Translations under genes and position numbers: made by a program
Assembly: GCA_964628235.1 (NCBI GenBank)
Contig: CAZVLU010000045.1
Span: 1 to 28,368, forward strand
DNA: 28,368 nt
DNA from: CAMAVH01 sp964628235
GTDB lineage: Bacteria; Pseudomonadota; Alphaproteobacteria; SMXQ01
Reading direction: 5' to 3'
Notes under the pieces: model-generated
What the model saw: the letters and a program-made list of their open reading frames with translations, nothing else
Told to the model about the DNA's origin: nothing
Database searches by the model: none
Shown here: positions 25,593 through 28,368 of the stretch, in pieces
Numbering within the stretch: position 1 is the first letter of the stretch
Layout of the letters: every line of letters starts with the position of its first letter

Positions 25593-26111
25593 ATGACCGC
25601 GCCGCCCCTGCCGCCCGAATTCGCTCAACTGCCCTACCGGCCATGCGTCGGCGTCATGCTGCTCAACGCGCGCGGCGAGGCCTTCGTCGCGCGGCGCATC
25701 GACATGCCGTCGGAAGCCTGGCAAATGCCGCAGGGCGGCATCGACGAAGGCGAAGCGCCCGAGGTGGCGGTGTTCCGCGAAATGCGCGAAGAGATCGGCA
25801 CCGACAAGGGCGAGATTCTTGCGCAAAGCGCCGGCTGGCACGATTACGATCTGCCGCCCGCGTTGCTCGGCAAGATCTGGGGCGGTCGCTATCGCGGCCA
25901 GCGGCAAAAATGGTTCGCCATGCGCTTCACCGGACGCGATAGCGACATCAACATCGCCACCGATGAGCCGGAGTTTCTTGCCTGGAAATGGGCACCGGTG
26001 GCGCAACTGCCCGACCTGATCGTGCCCTTCAAGCGCGACCTCTACGCCAAGATCGTCGCCGAATTCGCGCCTTACGCGGAGAAAGTCGCGGCGGAGAGCG
26101 GCGCGCGGTAA
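25593..26111 (+). CDS. rppH: RNA pyrophosphohydrolase (Nudix)
   Basis: Removes pyrophosphate from 5'-triphosphate RNA, which starts mRNA decay. The 172-residue protein has the Nudix box from Gly48 to Gly69 (GGIDEGEAPEVAVFREMREE then IG), the early block YRPCVGVMLLNARGEAFVARR and the RppH-type GRYRGQRQKWFAMRF. The start is ATG 25593, 5 bases after the previous stop; an in-frame TTG at 25584 overlapping that stop is less likely. It is the last gene of the plus-strand run. Confidence 0.94.
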   Translation: MTAPPLPPEFAQLPYRPCVGVMLLNARGEAFVARRIDMPSEAWQMPQGGIDEGEAPEVAVFREMREEIGTDKGEILAQSAGWHDYDLPPALLGKIWGGRYRGQRQKWFAMRFTGRDSDINIATDEPEFLAWKWAPVAQLPDLIVPFKRDLYAKIVAEFAPYAEKVAAESGAR

Positions 26112-26160
26112 AGCCCGCAGAGAGCGGCGCGCGGCAAACGCGCTTTCACCATAAACTCAA

Positions 26161-26276
26161 CGTCATGCCCGGGCTTGGGTCCGACCGAAGGTCGGCCTAC
26201 GGCCGACGGGCATCCACGCCTTGCGGCGCGGATAAAAGAAAAGGCGGGGATGCCCGGGCCCAGCCCGGGCATGACG
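26161..26276. repeat. Large structured palindromic repeat element
   Basis: The outer arms are CGTCATGCCCGGGCTTGGG (26161-26179) and its near-perfect complement at 26259-26276 (one extra base). An inner pair, CGGGCATCCACGCCTT with AAGGCGGGGATGCCCG, has one mismatch, and GTCGGCC-TAC-GGCCGAC forms a further small hairpin. The CGTCATGCCCGGGCTT sequence is, from memory, typical of abundant intergenic repeats in alphaproteobacteria. It sits between convergent genes and may also end transcription from both sides. Confidence 0.8.
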
Positions 26277-26319
26277 AACTAGGAAAATTGCGTGAGTGTT
26301 TGACGCGCTTTAGATCGGC

Positions 26320-27132
26320 CTAAGCCGCCGCCGCCAGCTTCTTCTGCCGATAGCTGACGAACTGCCAGGCCACCGTGCTGACGCAGCGGTGCAGCCAGCC
26401 GTTGCCCTTGAAGCCGGCGGCTTTCAAGGTCATCGCCACGCCGCGGTCCACCGTGTTGGGCTGATAGAAGCGCATGGCGCGGCGCATATATTCGCGCGCC
26501 CAACGCGCGCGGTCATAAGCCTCGCCTTTGCCATTGGCGGCGTAATAGGCGTAGGCCAATTCATCGTCCTCGGTCTCGACCATGCGGCTCAGCGCCACTT
26601 TCAGGCGCTGCCACTGGTTGAGGTCCTCGCGGTCGAGATATTCGCGCAAGTGGGTATAGAACAGCTTGTAGTGGCGCAGTTCATCGGCGGCGATGCGCTG
26701 GCAGATCGCTTTGAGCGTCGGTTCGTCGGTCGCGGCGCCCAGCGCAGTGTAATAGGAGCTAGTGCCGACCTCGACGATGCAGCGCGCGACCAACTCGCCG
26801 GCGCGCGAGCCGCGCACCGATTTGGTCGCGTCGAGCGGCAGCTTGTAGCCGTCGGTGAAGGATTTGAAGCAGGCCGGGAAATCGAACGTGGCGTCGGCCA
26901 TCTCGGCCCAGCGGCCGAGCACGTCGCCATGCTGGACCTCTTCCTCAGCCCATTTGCGCGCCACGGCCTGGAACTCGGGATCGTCGGAGAACACGTTGCA
27001 GAGATAGACGGCGTAATCGTCGCCGTTCTTCTCGACCAGGCTCGCCGCTTTGACGATCTTGAGAATGTCGGGATCGACCTTCGCGGCGTCGAAGCGATCC
27101 CAGGGGATATCGTCGGCTGTCCAATGTTTCAT
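26320..27132 (-). CDS. Ferritin-like diiron-domain protein of unknown function
   Basis: A 270-residue soluble all-helical protein. It has two ExxH motifs on separate helices, E65-VQ-H68 (WAEEEVQHGD) and E151-LR-H154 (AADELRHYKLF), with further acidic candidates Glu34 (LVEK) and Glu121 (CIVEVGTSSYY). This is the four-helix, carboxylate-bridged diiron pattern of ferritin-like and acyl desaturase-like oxidases. It has no signal peptide. A specific substrate cannot be assigned. It is read from the minus strand downstream of atpC, 196 bases away, and convergent with rppH. AGGAG lies 13 bases before the ATG, rather far. Confidence 0.85.
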   Translation of the reverse strand: MKHWTADDIPWDRFDAAKVDPDILKIVKAASLVEKNGDDYAVYLCNVFSDDPEFQAVARKWAEEEVQHGDVLGRWAEMADATFDFPACFKSFTDGYKLPLDATKSVRGSRAGELVARCIVEVGTSSYYTALGAATDEPTLKAICQRIAADELRHYKLFYTHLREYLDREDLNQWQRLKVALSRMVETEDDELAYAYYAANGKGEAYDRARWAREYMRRAMRFYQPNTVDRGVAMTLKAAGFKGNGWLHRCVSTVAWQFVSYRQKKLAAAA

Positions 27133-27300
27133 GGCGGTCGTCGATGCTCCTGCGCGTGATGGGGGAACCCCCGACGGGCTTTGTCATAAAAGTATATGGA
27201 GTGCGCCGCCGGTTTGACCAGGGCGAAAGTGCGAATAAAACCAAAGCCCTCGACCGTCTATGACGAAAGTCGCAGGGGTTGGTCTTCAGAACGATTACAA

Positions 27301-27317
27301 GGCGAAGAAAGTTCGCC
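27301..27317 (-). terminator. Possible weak terminator after atpC
   Basis: GGCGAA (27301-27306) and TTCGCC (27312-27317) form a 6-bp stem just downstream of atpC on the minus strand, followed there by TTGTAAT. The stem is short and the T-run poor. Confidence 0.35.
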
Positions 27318-27328
27318 GAAAACGCCGA

Positions 27329-27751
27329 CTAGGCCGCAGCGGCGGCGACCATCGCTTCGGCGATGGCGACGTCCTTGAGGGCGCGCGCCTTGGCGATCTC
27401 GTCGGCGCCGGCGTCGTTGGCGCGCGCGCGGGCAGCCTCCAAGCGAGCCTGGGCGTCGGCGGCCTTGATGTCGCCGACCGGAGCGGCCTGTTCGGCCAGC
27501 ACCGTGCAGCGCGTCTCGGTCACTTCGGCGACGCCGCCGGCGACGAAGATGCGCTGGGTGATGGATTTCGGTTCCAGGCTGCCATCGTAAATCTCGATGA
27601 CGCCGGCGCGCACGGCGGCGATCAGCGGCGCATGGCCCGGCAGCACGCCGAAGTCGCCCTCGGCGCCGGGAACGATGACCATGTCGACGTCCGCCGAGAC
27701 CAAGAGCCGCTCGGGCGCGACCAGTTCGAACGTGACCTTGCTATCCGCCAT
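27329..27751 (-). CDS. atpC: F1F0 ATP synthase epsilon subunit
   Basis: Central-stalk subunit that couples rotation and can inhibit ATP hydrolysis. The 140-residue protein shows the N-terminal beta sandwich (VTFELVAPERLLVSADVDMV, VPGAEGDFGVLPGHAPLIAA) and a C-terminal Ala-rich helical domain. Length is normal. It lies 21 bases downstream of atpD on the same strand, the end of the usual F1 operon. Confidence 0.96.
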   Translation of the reverse strand: MADSKVTFELVAPERLLVSADVDMVIVPGAEGDFGVLPGHAPLIAAVRAGVIEIYDGSLEPKSITQRIFVAGGVAEVTETRCTVLAEQAAPVGDIKAADAQARLEAARARANDAGADEIAKARALKDVAIAEAMVAAAAA

Positions 27752-27772
27752 CCTGCTGTTCCTACGCTCGCC

Positions 27773-28368
<596 letters not shown>

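Noticed and set aside
27160..27172. GGGGGAACCCCC as a hairpin upstream of the ferritin-like gene
   Set aside because: A two-base loop is too tight and the run is short; no sign of a terminator or operator.

Overview
The window comes from a GC-rich alphaproteobacterium, probably Rhodospirillales-like. The evidence is a continuous alphaproteobacterial core block: rplU-rpmA, obgE-proB-proA-nadD-rsfS-rlmH-gpmI, an EnvC-like murein hydrolase activator, a ctpA-type S41 protease, a YibQ-like divergent polysaccharide deacetylase and rppH. An atpD-atpC pair follows on the opposite strand. Identifications rest on motifs read from the sequence and on recall of the families; no database search was run.

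Left third (1 to about 12.7 kb): an accessory island. It opens with the last codons of a probable large serine recombinase. A 20-bp perfect palindrome follows, then a tightly packed plus-strand operon: a WYL-domain regulator of the BrxR/CapW type, a DEAD/DEAH helicase with a PD-(D/E)XK nuclease (type III Res-like), a DUF262 protein with a C-terminal HNH-type motif (GmrSD-like), a large beta-class DNA methyltransferase, an unrecognised 151-residue protein, and a UvrD-type helicase with an N-terminal RelE-like domain. The first four genes are joined by 1-4 base stop/start overlaps, so they probably form one translationally coupled unit. The operon looks like a composite restriction/anti-phage system: a Res-Mod pair, a modification-dependent-like nuclease, a helicase, and its own autoregulator. 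A frameshifted DUF4236/TPR gene closes the island. A tRNA-Ser(CGA) gene follows on the minus strand, a plausible island boundary.

Core block (13.4-26.1 kb): rplU-rpmA ends in a strong intrinsic terminator. obgE, proB, proA and nadD run with overlapping or nearly abutting ends, then rsfS and rlmH. gpmI, envC, ctpA, yibQ and rppH follow. This joins ribosome assembly (ObgE, RsfS, RlmH), proline synthesis, NAD synthesis, glycolysis, cell-wall remodelling and RNA decapping. RplU and RsfS both carry long Lys/Ala-rich tails.

Right end (26.1-28.4 kb): a structured palindromic repeat lies between the convergent rppH and a minus-strand ferritin-like diiron protein of unknown role. Upstream of that gene on the minus strand are atpC and the C-terminal part of atpD.
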